64,000 nucleotides of DNA from positions 1,302,001 to 1,366,000 of the forward strand of contig JAGTJL010000014.1 of NCBI GenBank assembly GCA_020746875.1, in the 5' to 3' direction. Positions 44,640 through 56,121 of this stretch are shown in pieces (within the stretch, counting starts at the first letter, position 1; the number at the start of each line of letters is the position of its first letter). The position numbers were made by a program, and so were the translations under genes. Origin of the DNA: Rhexocercosporidium sp. MPI-PUGE-AT-0058 (Eukaryota > Ascomycota > Leotiomycetes > Helotiales). The notes below the pieces were generated by a model, which saw nothing but the letters and a program-made list of their open reading frames with translations, was not told the origin of the DNA and searched no databases.

Positions 44640-44879
44640 TATCCCATGGAGTGGCAACTTGCTTGCACATTTTAGCGCCATAATTTGAGGTGGCCGCATC
44701 GAATGCATTTCGACTATTAAAAGAATTCGAAGAAGATCAAACGAAATTTAGAATTTGAAATAATACTTGTAGCTTTCTAGAACACTTTTTAGAGGCCGTG
44801 GTGGATGAGTTGTGTTGTTGCGAAAAGGAGGTCTTCTTTCAAATGGCGCTAAAATGTGTCTATGCCACTCTATGGGATA
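44640..44879. mobile_element. TA-flanked MITE, copy 2
   Basis: About 240 bp. The left end TATCCCATGGAGTGGCA and reverse-complemented right end TATCCCATAGAGTGGCA match except for one base; inner repeats CACATTTTAGCG (44666-44677) and CGCTAAAATGTG (44847-44858) are identical to those of the copy at 25371-25618. The internal sequence also shares a GCATCGA...GAA pattern and an AAAGGAGGT stretch near the right arm, but is otherwise diverged. It is flanked by TA. Confidence 0.75.
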
Positions 44880-45431
44880 CTGTTCCTCAAGTCGCTTCAA
44901 GTGTTTGGAATCAGGGTGATTAAGCGAGGCCGAGTTCCGATGACATCTCTACCCCACTTTAGGGGTATATGAATATCTTCTCCAGTTCTGGGAAGTTTAT
45001 ACCTAACGAAACAGGATCTACATCGCTTATCTGTGAATAATAGGGAAGTAAGCTTCCATATGAGTTTTTGATATGCTTCTCCCACCCTAGCCAGCCAGAC
45101 TACCCAAGCTCTTACTATCCTGTCCTTCCATGATGATGAATAGCCAAGGTGATAAGCATAATACACCAAACCCGAATTTTGAAGTTGGTAGCATCTAACA
45201 GGCTGCCGCGGCCGTGTAGCGGCGCCTGAGGGAAGTAAACATCCTTCTAGACCTCCTTGACCATCTTACAGATACATTGCGCTACTGCTATCAACCACCG
45301 CAAGATTCACCTCCTACATCGATAAGTTTCCTCAACCATCACATAGTCGATACCCAATCACAAACCTTGCTTCGAATGAAAAACCTAACAACTAGAAGAC
45401 ATACCTATCTTGTGCCGAACAGCAAAACAAC
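44880..45431. other. Intergenic between MITE and aldolase
   Basis: A 90-codon minus frame (44897-45169) with a plausible composition (DRIVRAWVVWLARVGEAYQ) may be a gene fragment, but no family is recognised. From about 45190 the plus strand is the leader of the aldolase gene. Confidence 0.35.
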
Positions 45432-46228
45432 ATGACGACTTCATTCATTGCTGCTCTTGAGCAAGGTAAACCTCTTCTTGGCGCTTTCGTTTCACTAAAC
45501 ACTATCTATGCCGCACAAATTATGGCACGGTCGGGATTCAACTGGCTTCTCATCGACATGGAGCATTCGCCTCTATCAGCGCATACGGCCAACGATTTAG
45601 TGCACGCCACAATCACAGCCTCTCAAGGCTCATGCGTTCCCATCATACGTGTTCCATCTCATAGAGTTGAGTGGATCAACTGGGCCCTCGACAGTGGTGT
45701 CTCGGCCGTCATCGTGCCCATGGTCAACAGCAAGGAAGATGCGGATATGATTGTGAAGCGAGCCTGTTATCCACCTCTTGGTCAACGAAGCAGTGGTCCG
45801 TTTAAGACCCCATTCGCTGACTTGGAAGAGAAGACCACAAGCTTTACGAAGTACGTAGTCAAGAAATCAAAGGACGTTATCATCATGGCTATGATAGAAT
45901 CTGTGGAAGGACTCGAGAATGTAGAGGCGATCATGACTACAAAGGGGTGGGTGGAATCTTTGTTGGGCCTGTTGATTTGCATAATTCGATGGGCCTATGT
46001 AGGAGCGATGGTGACGAGACAATGTATCTGGATGGATTGAAGAAGATTGTCGGCATTGCCAAGCGCATGAATATCCCAGTTGGTATTTTGGGTTCACAGG
46101 ATAATCTGGCGAGGCAGTTTGATATGGGATTTGATTATTTTCTGCTTGGAGGCGATGCAGCTTTGCTTGTCCAGGGAGCCGAGATGGTCTTAGAAAAAGC
46201 GAAAGCGAACCTCAAGCAGGCATTTTGA
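45432..46228 (+). pseudogene. HpcH/HpaI aldolase family gene with a frameshift
   Basis: Start ACAACATGACGACTTC. The first frame (to about 45943) encodes the N-terminal two-thirds of a class II pyruvate-type aldolase: ALEQGKPLLGAFVSL, WLLIDMEHSPLSAHTANDLV, ALDSGVSAVIVPMVNSKEDA, ACYPPLGQRSSGPF and IIMAMIESVEGLENVEAI. The remaining conserved part (GGIFVGPVDLHNSMGL, KRMNIPVGILG, GFDYFLLGGDAALL) is in another frame. The shift falls in the four-G run at 45944-45947; a fifth G would restore TTKGVGGIFVGP. Family enzymes cleave 2-keto-3-deoxy sugar acids or 4-hydroxy-2-oxo acids to pyruvate plus an aldehyde. Catalytic metal ligands (E in MIESVEG, D in GPVDL) remain. It is either a recent pseudogene or a base-call error. 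Confidence 0.8.
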
Positions 46229-46291
46229 AGTAAAAGTGCAGGGACCAGACTGGATTCACAAGCGAATTTACTGTGCTAGATATGTACACGT

Positions 46292-46880
46292 CTATCTGTT
46301 GTAGTTTCCTTTAGCTCCCTGGTCTGTTAACTCCTTCGAAGTCACTTCCAAATACGCAATCTGCTCTTCTGTCCACTTGGCAGTAGCCTCTTGAATACCT
46401 TCTGCGTCCAGTCCATGAATAGTTTCTTGGAAGGCTCGTGCTCGCTTGGCCAAGTTCTCAGCTCGGTATGTAGCCCACTGCCTGAAGAGCACATCATGAT
46501 TGCTGACCTTCTTGACATTGCCCAAGTTGCTACTGTCGTACGCCAAAGCGTTCTTGGGTCTGAAGGAAGTGACCATGGTAATTCGCTCTCCATTTCCAAG
46601 CGCTTTCAGCGCAACATGATTGATGAGGCCTCCTTGCATCATGACCGCAGATCTAACTTCTGGACCTCTCACTTTGAGCAAGCTTCCATCGCCCTGTCGC
46701 AAAGCAATCTCCCCTCCTACCATGCCAGTTGGATCAGAAAGCATGACAACACAGACCCAAGGATACGAGTCATTGTACCAGGCTGTCAAATGGCCCTCGT
46801 CATGTTGAGCCGCTTCTTTGGCGCTCTCATCCACAATGACATCTTGCTTCGGCGGTACCGCTGGCGGCAGTCGCTCGAGA
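46292..46880 (-). pseudogene. C-terminal half of an oxygenase-like gene
   Basis: The minus frame (open up to 46966) encodes WYNDSYPWVCVVMLSDPTGM, VGGEIALRQGDG, VRSAVMMQGGLINHVALKAL and NGERITMVTSFRPKN, the core and C terminus of a fungal family resembling 2-oxoglutarate/Fe(II) oxygenases. In relatives as I recall them the first block reads W-H-x-D; here it is W-Y-N-D, so a presumed metal-binding His is lost (CAC to TAC would do this). The N-terminal half of the family is not upstream on this strand but lies on the opposite strand at 46881-47289. Confidence 0.6.
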
Positions 46881-47289
46881 ATGTCATTCAACCCGCCAAG
46901 CGAAATCTTTACTCTTGAAGAATTAGGCTTGGCTTCACCCCTTGCGACTGGACCCATTGAAATCACTGCACCCTTCCCTCTTTACAGCGCTGAAGGCATC
47001 AAAGAGCTTCGTGGCGATCTGTCCCGCCCTTCCGTGATCCTCAAGCACATGTATCGCGAAGCCAAAAATCCTGGGGTATATAAAATACGAGGTTACGGAA
47101 AGGATGCACTATTTGTGTTATTCAGCTTGGACTCATCCTCAACTTCTGGATGCTTGTTCTAGAGCTGCAGGCGTTGAGCTTGAAGTCGTTTTCGACTACG
47201 AGATTGGACATGTCAATGTTCAGCTGCCGAAGGTTGCCGGGAACGAGAAAAAAGACATATGTGTTTTGGGGTCGAATATCACATTTTGA
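46881..47289 (+). pseudogene. N-terminal half of the same oxygenase-like gene, inverted
   Basis: The plus frame from ATG 46881 encodes FTLEELGLASPLATGPIEIT, APFPLYSAEGIKELRGDL and NPGVYKIRGYGKDA, the family's N terminus. A one-base shift near 47117-47119 then gives YSAWTHPQLLDACSRAAGVE and VVFDYEIGHVNVQLP, the segment that should lead directly into the C-terminal half. The sequence leaves the family after HVNVQL. Orientation is head-to-head with the fragment at 46292-46880, with the junction near 46880. Confidence 0.6.
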
Positions 47290-50054
47290 ATCACCTTAGC
47301 AACTTCGACATGCCTAAAAGCAGGAGATCCAGTACTTTCATTGTCAGAGATTGTTGTGGCCATGTTTTAAAGTGCTCTTGTAACTTTTGAGGGAGAGTTC
47401 ATTGAAAGTGCCGAAATCCTTTGCATGATGTTGGGCCTATATATGTTGTAACGAGGCATACTGAGATTCCGCTCTAGTGCCAAATCCACATGCTACGCAA
47501 CATCAAATGCCATGGTCCCTGATTAAATGCAGAAATAGTCACCAACGGAGATGCTTATCCTTTTTCTAGCCGTATCTTGATTAGGCACATGCAAAGTGGG
47601 ATGGAGTGCCGTAAATGCAGTGGCTGATCTGACCCTGAACTAATATTTGATACGCTTGCCCGTCGGGCAAGGTAAAGGGCAGCTATAAATTGTAGTACTG
47701 GTCAGATATACTGACCTATACTAAATTATAACAGACTTCAACGACTTCTGAACAAAGTTTTGAGAAGGAATATTGGTCAACAAGCAGGCTACAACTGGTT
47801 CATACGATTTAAATAAATTTCATAAAACGGCTAGCGAGGTCCACGTAGATCGATAGGTTTAACTTCGTTTTGATAAAAGTAGTCACCGCTATTCTGGATG
47901 TTGAAGTAGACAAAGCAGAGGTCCGGGAAATAAATCCCAGTCTCCGCAGGATACAGTATATATTATTTCTGGTCTTCAAACTTGAGGGGCGTTAGACACA
48001 TATCTAGGTTTGAATTCTAGACGCCGCTCGTTCATCCTCTGGGACCTTCACCATCTGCGTATAAAGCACACTATCCGGTTACCATCCTAAATCACCCGAA
48101 TTTATTGCATGAGCATAGTTTCTGATTTGCTCAATGGCGGAGGAGGCGCCCACATGATTCTGAGCCTAACAACTCGCTTAATTTAGCCGAAATAGAAGCA
48201 AGAAAAGGAAGCTGCTGAAATACTGAAGACTGCAGTGATGATGTGTGCCATGGTGACCTGTTAGTTCATAGGAGATGATATATATATATATATATATATA
48301 TTAGCAGACCTGAAGTTTGGGTGAAATAACACACTGGAAAGCAACAGCGCTACCAGTACAGGGGGATAGGAGCTGGCTGGATTACAAAAGCTATTTATCT
48401 AAAGACTTAATGTTTGTCAATCACAAGAATAGCTCTAGATTCGCCAAGCTTAGATGGTACTATGCCAAAGAATAGAAAAATTCCTCTGCTTGCACACTGC
48501 CGTTGAGAAATGGGCGATGAGATACTCACTCGATTTTTATATTTTGGGTCATGACATACCTGTTCTTCGGAGAGCTCACGCACACCTCTTATGTCAGTGC
48601 CTTGATCAGATCCAACATTGGGTCATTGCTACTTCATAAGAGTAGAGTCGCTGTTGCTAGAAACCTCTGGACATTTGTGATGTCGACCAAAAACTCACCT
48701 CGAGGTGGTATCCCGGCCAAAAGAGCCACATTTGTGTACAACCGCCTGGGCGTGATAAAAGCTACCCAAAAACAATTTCTCATACCAGTTCACCAACATG
48801 ACATGGAAATCAGGACACGCTATACATTTTACGCATCCTTCTCGTATCAGAATCACACCCTGGTCATCTACCTTCACCATGAATCTTCTGTCGTATTCAG
48901 TGGAAGCATGGGTCCAGGCCTCGCCGCATTTCGAAGCACACCAACAATCGGAATAAATAGACGAGTACGCATCGGAATTTTGTAGATGCTTTGAGGTGGC
49001 TAGTCTGGCTAAATCACCATATACTAGATGACTTTGGCTTCATATGCTGTCGGAATGCTGCTTTGAAAAAGGGGGTTGCTGTCATTCAGTTTCATAATTC
49101 ACGAACCTATTTGTGTGCTTCTTTGACCTTCATAGGCATCTCCACAGCATCCCTTTTAGGCTTCGAGACATTTCTTTAGATGGAGCAGTAGAAGATCAGT
49201 CTCCCTTCTCACCAACAGCGAAGATGACCTCTGGATACAAAGTCCAGAATTTCGGGCCTGAGATACACAGCTAACCTGAACGAGGTAATTGAACTCTCAC
49301 TTAAGTTCATTCACACCCCCCCCAGCCCTGCTAGAAAATACCGAGCTAACAGCCCCAAGATCCAAAGAACCTGGCAACGGAGTCCAATAGTATGCGGCAG
49401 ACCCGCTCTCGATCTAAGCATCACAATTCACAGCCGGATTCTGAACGTCTCAATACTCGATGAAGGTAATGATTAAAACTATTCCTCCGGATACTTCCCA
49501 ACATATGGCGGTAAGACTCAGCAATATCAACCCGCCAGATTATAGCCCGGCGTGTTATACTTCAAATGTCAGTATCGCGGAGGGGTTCAGCACGTGTGTC
49601 AATGAGACTGCAGGAGCAGCTAAGGATGATGCGTATGAGGTTGAGAAGCTCAATGATATGAGTAAGCCCGGTGAGTGTTTGGAGGAAGTGTGAATGAATT
49701 GACTATGAGAGGTTGAAGAAGGGGATCCAGAGTGGAGCTCAGCTGAATCTTGTGTGGTCGGTTAAAGGGTGGTGAGTGTTGTGTGCTTAGGATTTTATGT
49801 TGGAAGTGTTGTTATTTGAGATTGGGAATGGACGCTCTCGGGTACTGTTTTGGACGATTACCTTTGAGATTTAATTTTCGGCTTTGGCTTGTAATACTAC
49901 CTGGAACTTTGAGGATTTCACCCGAGTACGAGTTATCGCCATTTGGTCATTCACGTGTAGCAGCACCAAAATTGCTATACAGTGTCTCTCAGTACTCCTA
50001 GGCCCCTATGATACATCCCGAACGCCGTAGTTCATGAGAAGTCCTGCAGCGTTC
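47290..50054. other. Gene-poor 2.8 kb with TA microsatellite
   Basis: No supported gene. A (TA)n microsatellite lies at about 48278-48302. Frames at 48551-48985 (plus) and 49460-49693 (plus) have no recognisable domain and lack fungal start context. The region may hold remains of older genes. Confidence 0.4.
48278..48302. repeat. (TA)n microsatellite
   Basis: About a dozen uninterrupted TA units in intergenic DNA. Confidence 0.9.
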
Positions 50055-51062
50055 TCACCTTAGAAGTCGTTTGCCCTGAACCTTGACGCCAAAACGCTCC
50101 ACCCCACTGTGCTGCTGGTGTTGCCATAATCCCAACTCTCCCACGAGCCCGCCATCACCCTCCAGCATATGCCTTCGGAAAGACTCTCTTAGGTGATCTG
50201 GCAGTAATGGTCCTCTTCGCATCTCCTTTTCCTTCGGCGTATCACCCTCCGCTGGCGGGCTAGGAAGTCCAGTCTGGGATTCTCCACTCGCTTCAATCCA
50301 TTGACTCTGAACCCTTCTCGCGCCCTCGATAAGATCCCCTGCAAATATTTTGGCCGCAGACTTGACAGCCAGAATGACACTTGGTGGCACGGATTGTGAG
50401 AGCGTTTGGTTAACAATCTATCTCAGTAAGCAAATATCCATGTGGATGTACCCAAGAGAGCTTACCCTTCTAACGACGGCATCCGAAAGTTTACTACTTC
50501 TCCAAGCCTCATACCTCGCGAACTGATCCGGGGTGAACGCTTGAGTTAAAATATGTCTTCTCTTATCCTCCTTAGCCTTGTCCTCATTTGACGCCGCAGC
50601 CACATCCATCGCCATCATGTCGCCAGCATCTTCCTCTTCCTCTTCTTCTGCAGTCTGATCCCGACTCGCGCGGCGCTTTCCTTTGCCTCCATTTGACACC
50701 ACTGACTTCGCTCGCACACCAGTCCCAGCAGCGGGATCAAGGTCTTTGCCCTTCGACTTGCGGGCTTTCTTCTTCTTGGCGCCAGAGCCGGACGCGAGTG
50801 ACATTGCATCCATGCTTGGTGAGCGTGAGAAGGCTGGTGTGCGGCCGTTGATTTCAGGAGGGAATGAAGTCTGACGGAGTGGGTGGGATGAGGACGTCGC
50901 GGATGTGGTGGAGAGCATAGAAGCTTTCCGACGTTTGATGGAGGGTGCTGCAGATGGCATGTCGGATTGTCTGCGCTTTAACGGAGCTGGTAGTTGTGCG
51001 TTTGGCGGGTAGGGAGGTGAAATGGCGGATGGGTAGTTGTGATTGTAGGGTGGTGAAGCCAT
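50055..51062 (-). CDS. TAF11: TFIID subunit TAF11 (TAFII28 family)
   Basis: Two exons (51062-50466 and 50417-50055) joined by a 48-nt intron (GTAAGC...GATAG) give 319 aa. The N-terminal 150 residues are disordered and basic (KRRQSDMPSAAPSIKRRKAS) with an acidic AEEEEEEDAGDM stretch. The TAFII28 histone fold begins at RHILTQAFTPDQFARYEAWR and crosses the intron: SSKLSDAVVRR then IVNQTLSQSVPPSVILAVKS and AAKIFAGDLIEGARRVQ. TAF11 pairs with TAF13 in TFIID and contacts TBP/TFIIA in RNA polymerase II initiation. The C-terminal tail has RGPLLPDHLRESFRRH, also conserved in the family. Nuclear. Confidence 0.93.
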
Positions 51063-52181
51063 TTTTGAAGGTGAATGAGGAACCGGCGCCTCAATTTCTC
51101 GCCAGCGGAATGAATGGTGTCGTTTATTCTCTCAGTTGCATGAGAGCTTAAGAGCAAGAAGTGGCGCTTGGGTTGTAGATGGTAGTTCGATGTTGAAATG
51201 GCTTGTGTCTTTGGTGATGTGGTCATGGAATGGGAAACCAGACGAGGCTGAGGTTGAAGTCGAAGTCGAAGTCGCGATGATGTCGAGTTGCAGGGATATG
51301 TTAGCGCTGTTTATTCAGGCACCCGAATCTCCTCAATCTATTTTAATTTTTCCTTACCAACGAATCATTTATTCCTAGATATTCAATATGTTTTCGCGAC
51401 CATGTCTGAATTATCGTCTACCAGTTGTTCAAAGCATTGATAGGTGTGTGTATAACAAGAGCGAAACAGGCAGCTACAGGTCATTGAATTCCAAAAACGC
51501 AAGGAGTCCAAGCTTTTTGTTGACAATTGACCTTGCATTGTATCAGAGATTTTGCTGGATGTCAGTTTCACAAGTCATGTTCTTAAGTTGTAGCTATTTT
51601 CATATGAGAAAGGCTTCTTTGACACTACTCGTACCTATCATCACTTCTTTTGAGCTGGTTCTTGTGCAGATGCAACTTGTTGAACATCTAGGTAATCTAG
51701 GCTCACAGCAAAGCCTTACACCCCCTTACCTATTGTCATTTCTATTCCTGTTTGTCACAGGTAGCTACAGGACCTAGTTAGAATCAGACCAACCCATTCT
51801 AATGCAGGGTTTCTCCAGGAATCACCAGTAGTGTCACGCCAATAGCCAATTCTAAGACATTTTGTATACCTAACAATCAGCCGATCAGCCAATCAGTTAA
51901 GCAATCCAATTCTGACAATGGGTTACGTTCAGAATCGGAGTCAAATACCATAACCAAACAGTGTCCGGCATCACTGCCACGGCAGCGGATCACGAGCATA
52001 AGTCTTGGGACCGCAACTTAGCTTGGCGTAGCCTCGCAAAACTAAAATCCGGGGAAACTTTTCTAAGTAAGACAAAAGACTCACTCATATAAGAATCCCC
52101 CCACCTCCGCCAACCAACCGTGGTACAATTCGTGAACCTGCCTTCAAAAGCAAAGATTCCGACTCAGAAGATGCAGTAAAG
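51063..52181. other. Divergent intergenic region TAF11 / GTP cyclohydrolase
   Basis: Holds the promoters of both divergent genes. The plus frame 51388-51777 is hydrophobic but lacks domain features and I do not call it. Confidence 0.4.
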
Positions 52182-53165
52182 ATGACAAGCTCAAATTCAT
52201 CCGATCAAGAGAAGCCCAATGGATCAATAAGGGCCGCCGGTGCCGAGGAGGGGCAGAATAAGAAGAGGAAGAGGAAGCACAAGTCTGAGAAGGGGTCTAA
52301 GTTCAACGGGTCGCATGCGAAGAGGAGACATAGTGTCAGTAAGCCGGCGAGAGATCCGCGGGATGAAGCTAGTCCTGTGCGGCTCCAGAAGGAGATCGCT
52401 GGGACGAGATCCCCAAGTCCGGTTATTGATTTCGATGGCTTGAGTAGGCCCAGTACGTTGAATCCTCCGCGTGGAAGTGTTTGTTCGCTAACCCAATTCA
52501 GGTCTGGGGACCAGAGAACGCAAAGAGGAGACTCCTGAGCAAGCTGAAGCAAGACTCCAGAAGCTGGCTGGTGCCGTCCGAACGATCCTCGAGTGCGTCG
52601 GCGAAGATCCAAATCGTGAGGGATTATTGGGTACGCCAGAACGATATGCTAAAGCAATGCTGTTCTTTACGAAGGGATACCAGGAGAATGTCAAGGATAT
52701 TGTCAATGATGCGATCTTTCATGAGGGGCATAATGAGTTGGTTATCGTGAAAGATATCGAGGTTTTCAGTCTCTGTGAACATCATATGGTGCCCTTCACT
52801 GGGAAGGTATGTTTGCAACTGTAGTAGTTTAAGGAATGATACTGACTTTGTGGCAGATGCATATTGGCTATATCCCGGATAGAGATGTTATTGGTATCTC
52901 GAAATTACCCCGCATAGCAGACATGTTCTCGCGCCGCCTCCAGATCCAAGAACGACTTACCAAAGACGTCGCACATGCCGTCATGGAAATCTTGAAGCCA
53001 CAAGGTGTTGCAGTAGTGATGGAGTCAAGCCATCTATGCATGGTGATGCGAGGCGTGGAGAAGACGAGTGCTACAACTATTACAAGTTGTGTGCTAGGTT
53101 GCATAGAGAAGCGGGAGAAAACCAGAAATGAGTTCTTCAGTCTGGTGGGCCTCAATAGGAGATGA
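52182..53165 (+). CDS. GTP cyclohydrolase I
   Basis: Three exons (52182-52452, 52502-52806, 52857-53165) with introns GTACGT...CAG and GTATGT...CAG give 294 aa. A Lys/Arg-rich N-terminal extension (about 95 residues) precedes the enzyme: [44 protein letters not shown] (zinc Cys and catalytic His), [30 protein letters not shown] and [13 protein letters not shown] (second zinc Cys). It converts GTP to 7,8-dihydroneopterin triphosphate, the first step of folate and tetrahydrobiopterin synthesis, as a homodecamer in the cytosol. It converges on the thymidylate kinase gene 200 bp downstream. Confidence 0.95.
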
Positions 53166-53365
53166 TGATGTGGATTGGGAGGGTATCATTTTGCATTTCA
53201 TGGCGTTGGAAATATAAGGTTGAGCGATCATGGTCTTCAACACCATCTCTGGTACTGGCGTTAAATTTGGTCTTAACGCCACACAGTCACTGCAAACTCG
53301 TTGGGTATTATCCTCTACCTTTCCATACTTCTCATAGCTCCTTCGTGATCCCAGCTCTGAACTAT

Positions 53366-54212
53366 TCAGTGTTGACTTGGCCAACCTGTAACTTTCCCAA
53401 TTTCCTTCCCACGCCCACCTTCACCAGCCAACTTCACAACATTCTCTACTTCTCCCCAAATCCTCTTCTCAACAATCTCTACAGTCTCCCCGGCATCCAC
53501 GACTCTCATGTCTCTCTCATCGCCATCCACCTTCAGCAAACTCAAAAAAAGTTCTCTAACCCTCAACTGCATCTCCCTCTTCTCATACTTCTCCTCGCCA
53601 TACCCACCCCTCTTTTCCGCCTCCTCGGCCTCTAGATCCAGAAATACAACTACATCAGGTATAGGCAATCCGACATCTGGAGTCTGAGCCCAGGATAGGG
53701 AGAGTGAGGGATTGTTCTTGGCGGCGCTGTAGACCATGCCTGAGTAGTAGTAGCGATCGCATACTATTGTATACCCTGAGAGGAGTGTAGATTCTATCCA
53801 TTTCCTGTGGAACTTAGCAAGTACGAAAGAAGGGTGCAATGACGTGCATACGCTTTCTCCCAGCGATTTGCTGAGAATAGGAGGTGGATTGCATGGTCGT
53901 CCATCTCAATAGAGCTTTGAAGATAGCCGTCTATCATTTTGCCAATGGGAGATGTCCGGTCTGGATGTCCTCAGTGAAACATTCTTGAAAACACACTCGA
54001 ACTAATGCATAAACGATACAAGCTAGAAGTGAATTACCTGGAAATCTAATAGTCTTGACATTATGACCGGAAGCATGGAGCTTGTCACATAACCGCTTGA
54101 CCTGTGTTGTCTTGCCAGCCCGATCCAACCCCTCGATGAGAATAAAAGCTCCTCTTGTTACAGGCTTTGTAGGTTCTTGCCATGGATATGGATCATCTGA
54201 AACTGTAGACAT
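53366..54212 (-). CDS. CDC8: Thymidylate kinase (dTMP kinase)
   Basis: Three exons (54212-54038, 53960-53852, 53804-53366) give 240 aa. The P-loop is FILIEGLDRAGKTTQ (about residues 22-36). DRTSPIGKMIDGYLQ and HAIHLLFSANRWEKA follow across exon 2, then STLLSGYTIVCDRYYYSG with the substrate-binding DRY. The LID region EEAEKRGGYGEEKYEKRE carries the expected Arg. The enzyme phosphorylates dTMP to dTDP with ATP for DNA synthesis. The C terminus extends with an Arg/Gly/Lys tail. It is divergently transcribed from TAF6 with about 480 bp between starts. A longer minus frame upstream (to 54536) is not needed. Confidence 0.93.
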
Positions 54213-54691
54213 CTTTAGTTCTGACACGTTACTCCATAAAAAGAAAATTAATATTGACTTCTCACTTGTGCAATTAACTGAGAGTTGAAGATGGAGGAGA
54301 ATCTCGCGTCGAGGAAGACGCGCTAGTGGATGGTAGCGCCTCATGGATCTCAGCCTCGTCAACTTTATTCGGACCTGCCTCACCAAGCACGGCCACGAAA
54401 CAGCTCCTTCATTGACGAGAGCACCACAGAGACGATTGCACGGCTGAGAATAGGCTTGCGAAGCTGGACAGACAATCGGAGAACACGAATACTGGAAGCA
54501 GGAGATCGTGCGACGAATGCGCGACTGTTGCGACACTATTCACCACCTCGAATTCGACTAAAGGACGCCCGTCTATGATTTAAGCTCCTAGGAGCTGCCA
54601 TCTTCGACGAGAGGACCCTACAACCTGAAAATTGAGAGTTTGTGTTGACTTCTACCTGCAACACATTCTGCAAACTTCCCAGCACACCAAG
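54213..54691. promoter_or_regulatory. Shared promoter of thymidylate kinase and TAF6
   Basis: The 479 bp between two divergent starts. Plus-strand frame 54330-54578 is Arg/Thr-rich coincidence. No individual factor site is claimed. Confidence 0.45.
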
Positions 54692-56121
54692 ATGGCCGAA
54701 CCAAAGCTCGTCTGGAATCCAGACAATGTCCGCGACGTCGCAGAATCAGTCGGCATATCAGCACTGAATGAAGATGCCGTCCGAACACTTTCGCAAGAAG
54801 TTGAATACAGAGTCGGACAGGTTATCGTGGAGGCTATGCGCTTCATGCATGCGGGGAAGAGGACAGTCTTGGGCACACAGGATATCTCGCAGGCTCTGAA
54901 AGTGCTGGATGTTGAGCCACTCTATGGTTACGAATCTACAAGACCGTTAAGATTTGGGGAGGCTTCTTTGGGCCCTGGACAACCGTTGTTCTATATTGAA
55001 GATGAAGAGGTGGATTTTGAGAAGTTGATTAATGCACCGTTACCAAAGGTGCCGAGGGATGTTTCTTTTACTGGTAGGTTTCCTTGGCCTTAAAGAGGGG
55101 CTATCTCTGACAAGATACAGCACATTGGCTAGCTGTGGAAGGTGTTCAACCATCTATACCACAAAATCCCACAACGGCAGAAGCTCGCGCAAACGAGTTG
55201 GTACCGAAGGGACCTGGTGCAAACCCTGCTTTGGCAGCACTGGCTGGAAACGACAACTCTGCTTTCAAGCCCGCAGTCAAGCATGTTGTTTCAAGAGAAC
55301 TCATTCTCTTCTTCGACAAGATCAAGACAGCTCTACTCGATGAAAGTCCTGATCAAGAAGTAGTTATTCTACGGAAATCCGCTTTGGAAAGCGTCCGCTC
55401 GGATCCAGGTCTCCATCAACTTGTTCCATATTTCGTACAATTCGTTGCTGAGAAAGTCACACATTCGACTGGCAATCTCTTCATTCTTCAGCAAATGATG
55501 GAGCTCACCCAAGCCATGATCGAGAATAAGTCACTTTTCGTCGATCCCTACGTCGCTTCTCTCGTCCCCCCAATAATCACCTGCATAATCGGCCGCACCC
55601 TCGGCGGGGATGCCCCAGGCTCCTTAAAAGACCAATACCAACTCCGCGATCTAGCCGTCTCACTCATCGGACGCATCGCCGGTCAATTCTCCAACACAAG
55701 CGCAGAGCTACAAGCTCGTCTCGCCCGGACCTTCCTGAAGAACTTCCTCGACCCTTCAAGGACACTGGACGTACATTATGGAGCTATCAACGGTATCACT
55801 ACCATCGGCGGCCCAACAGCCATCTCAGCCCTAGTGCTCCCTAATCTCAAAGCCTACGAATACGTCCTCACCAAAGCACAGAATGAACTTGGTCCCACGG
55901 ATGATAAGGTGGTCATGCTGATGGCTGCTATCATGAAGGGCATCTTGAGTCTAGTTGATATCTCAGACTCGCCAACACCAACTACAAATGGCACAAATGG
56001 TAATGCGGCTGAGGCGCAACTCATTGAGGATTACTTGGGCACAATTATTGGGAGTAGGGTTGTGGCGATTGGGAATCATAAGTTAAACGAGGCGATTCTG
56101 AAGTCGAGGGAGTTGGCGTGA
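54692..56121 (+). CDS. TAF6: TFIID/SAGA subunit TAF6
   Basis: Two exons (54692-55073, 55121-56121; intron GTAGGT...ACAG) give 460 aa. The N-terminal histone fold (about 6-75) reads [40 protein letters not shown] and [20 protein letters not shown]. The linker contains [20 protein letters not shown], diagnostic of TAF6, with the junction in the middle of it. The C-terminal HEAT-repeat domain (about 215-440) includes [38 protein letters not shown] and [20 protein letters not shown]. It pairs with TAF9 in the TFIID core and in SAGA. Nuclear. The start ACCAAGATGGCC is well placed. Confidence 0.95.

Noticed and set aside
41481..46228. RiPP cluster around the UstYa-like gene
   Set aside because: No precursor with repeated core peptides or KR cleavage sites was found in the flanks.
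48000..48020. T-arm-like CTAGGTTTGAATTCTAG
   Set aside because: The arm pairs, but no acceptor or D-arm pairing exists at tRNA distance upstream.
48551..48985. 144-codon plus frame
   Set aside because: No recognisable motif; the opposing strand is equally open in part, so neither is convincing.
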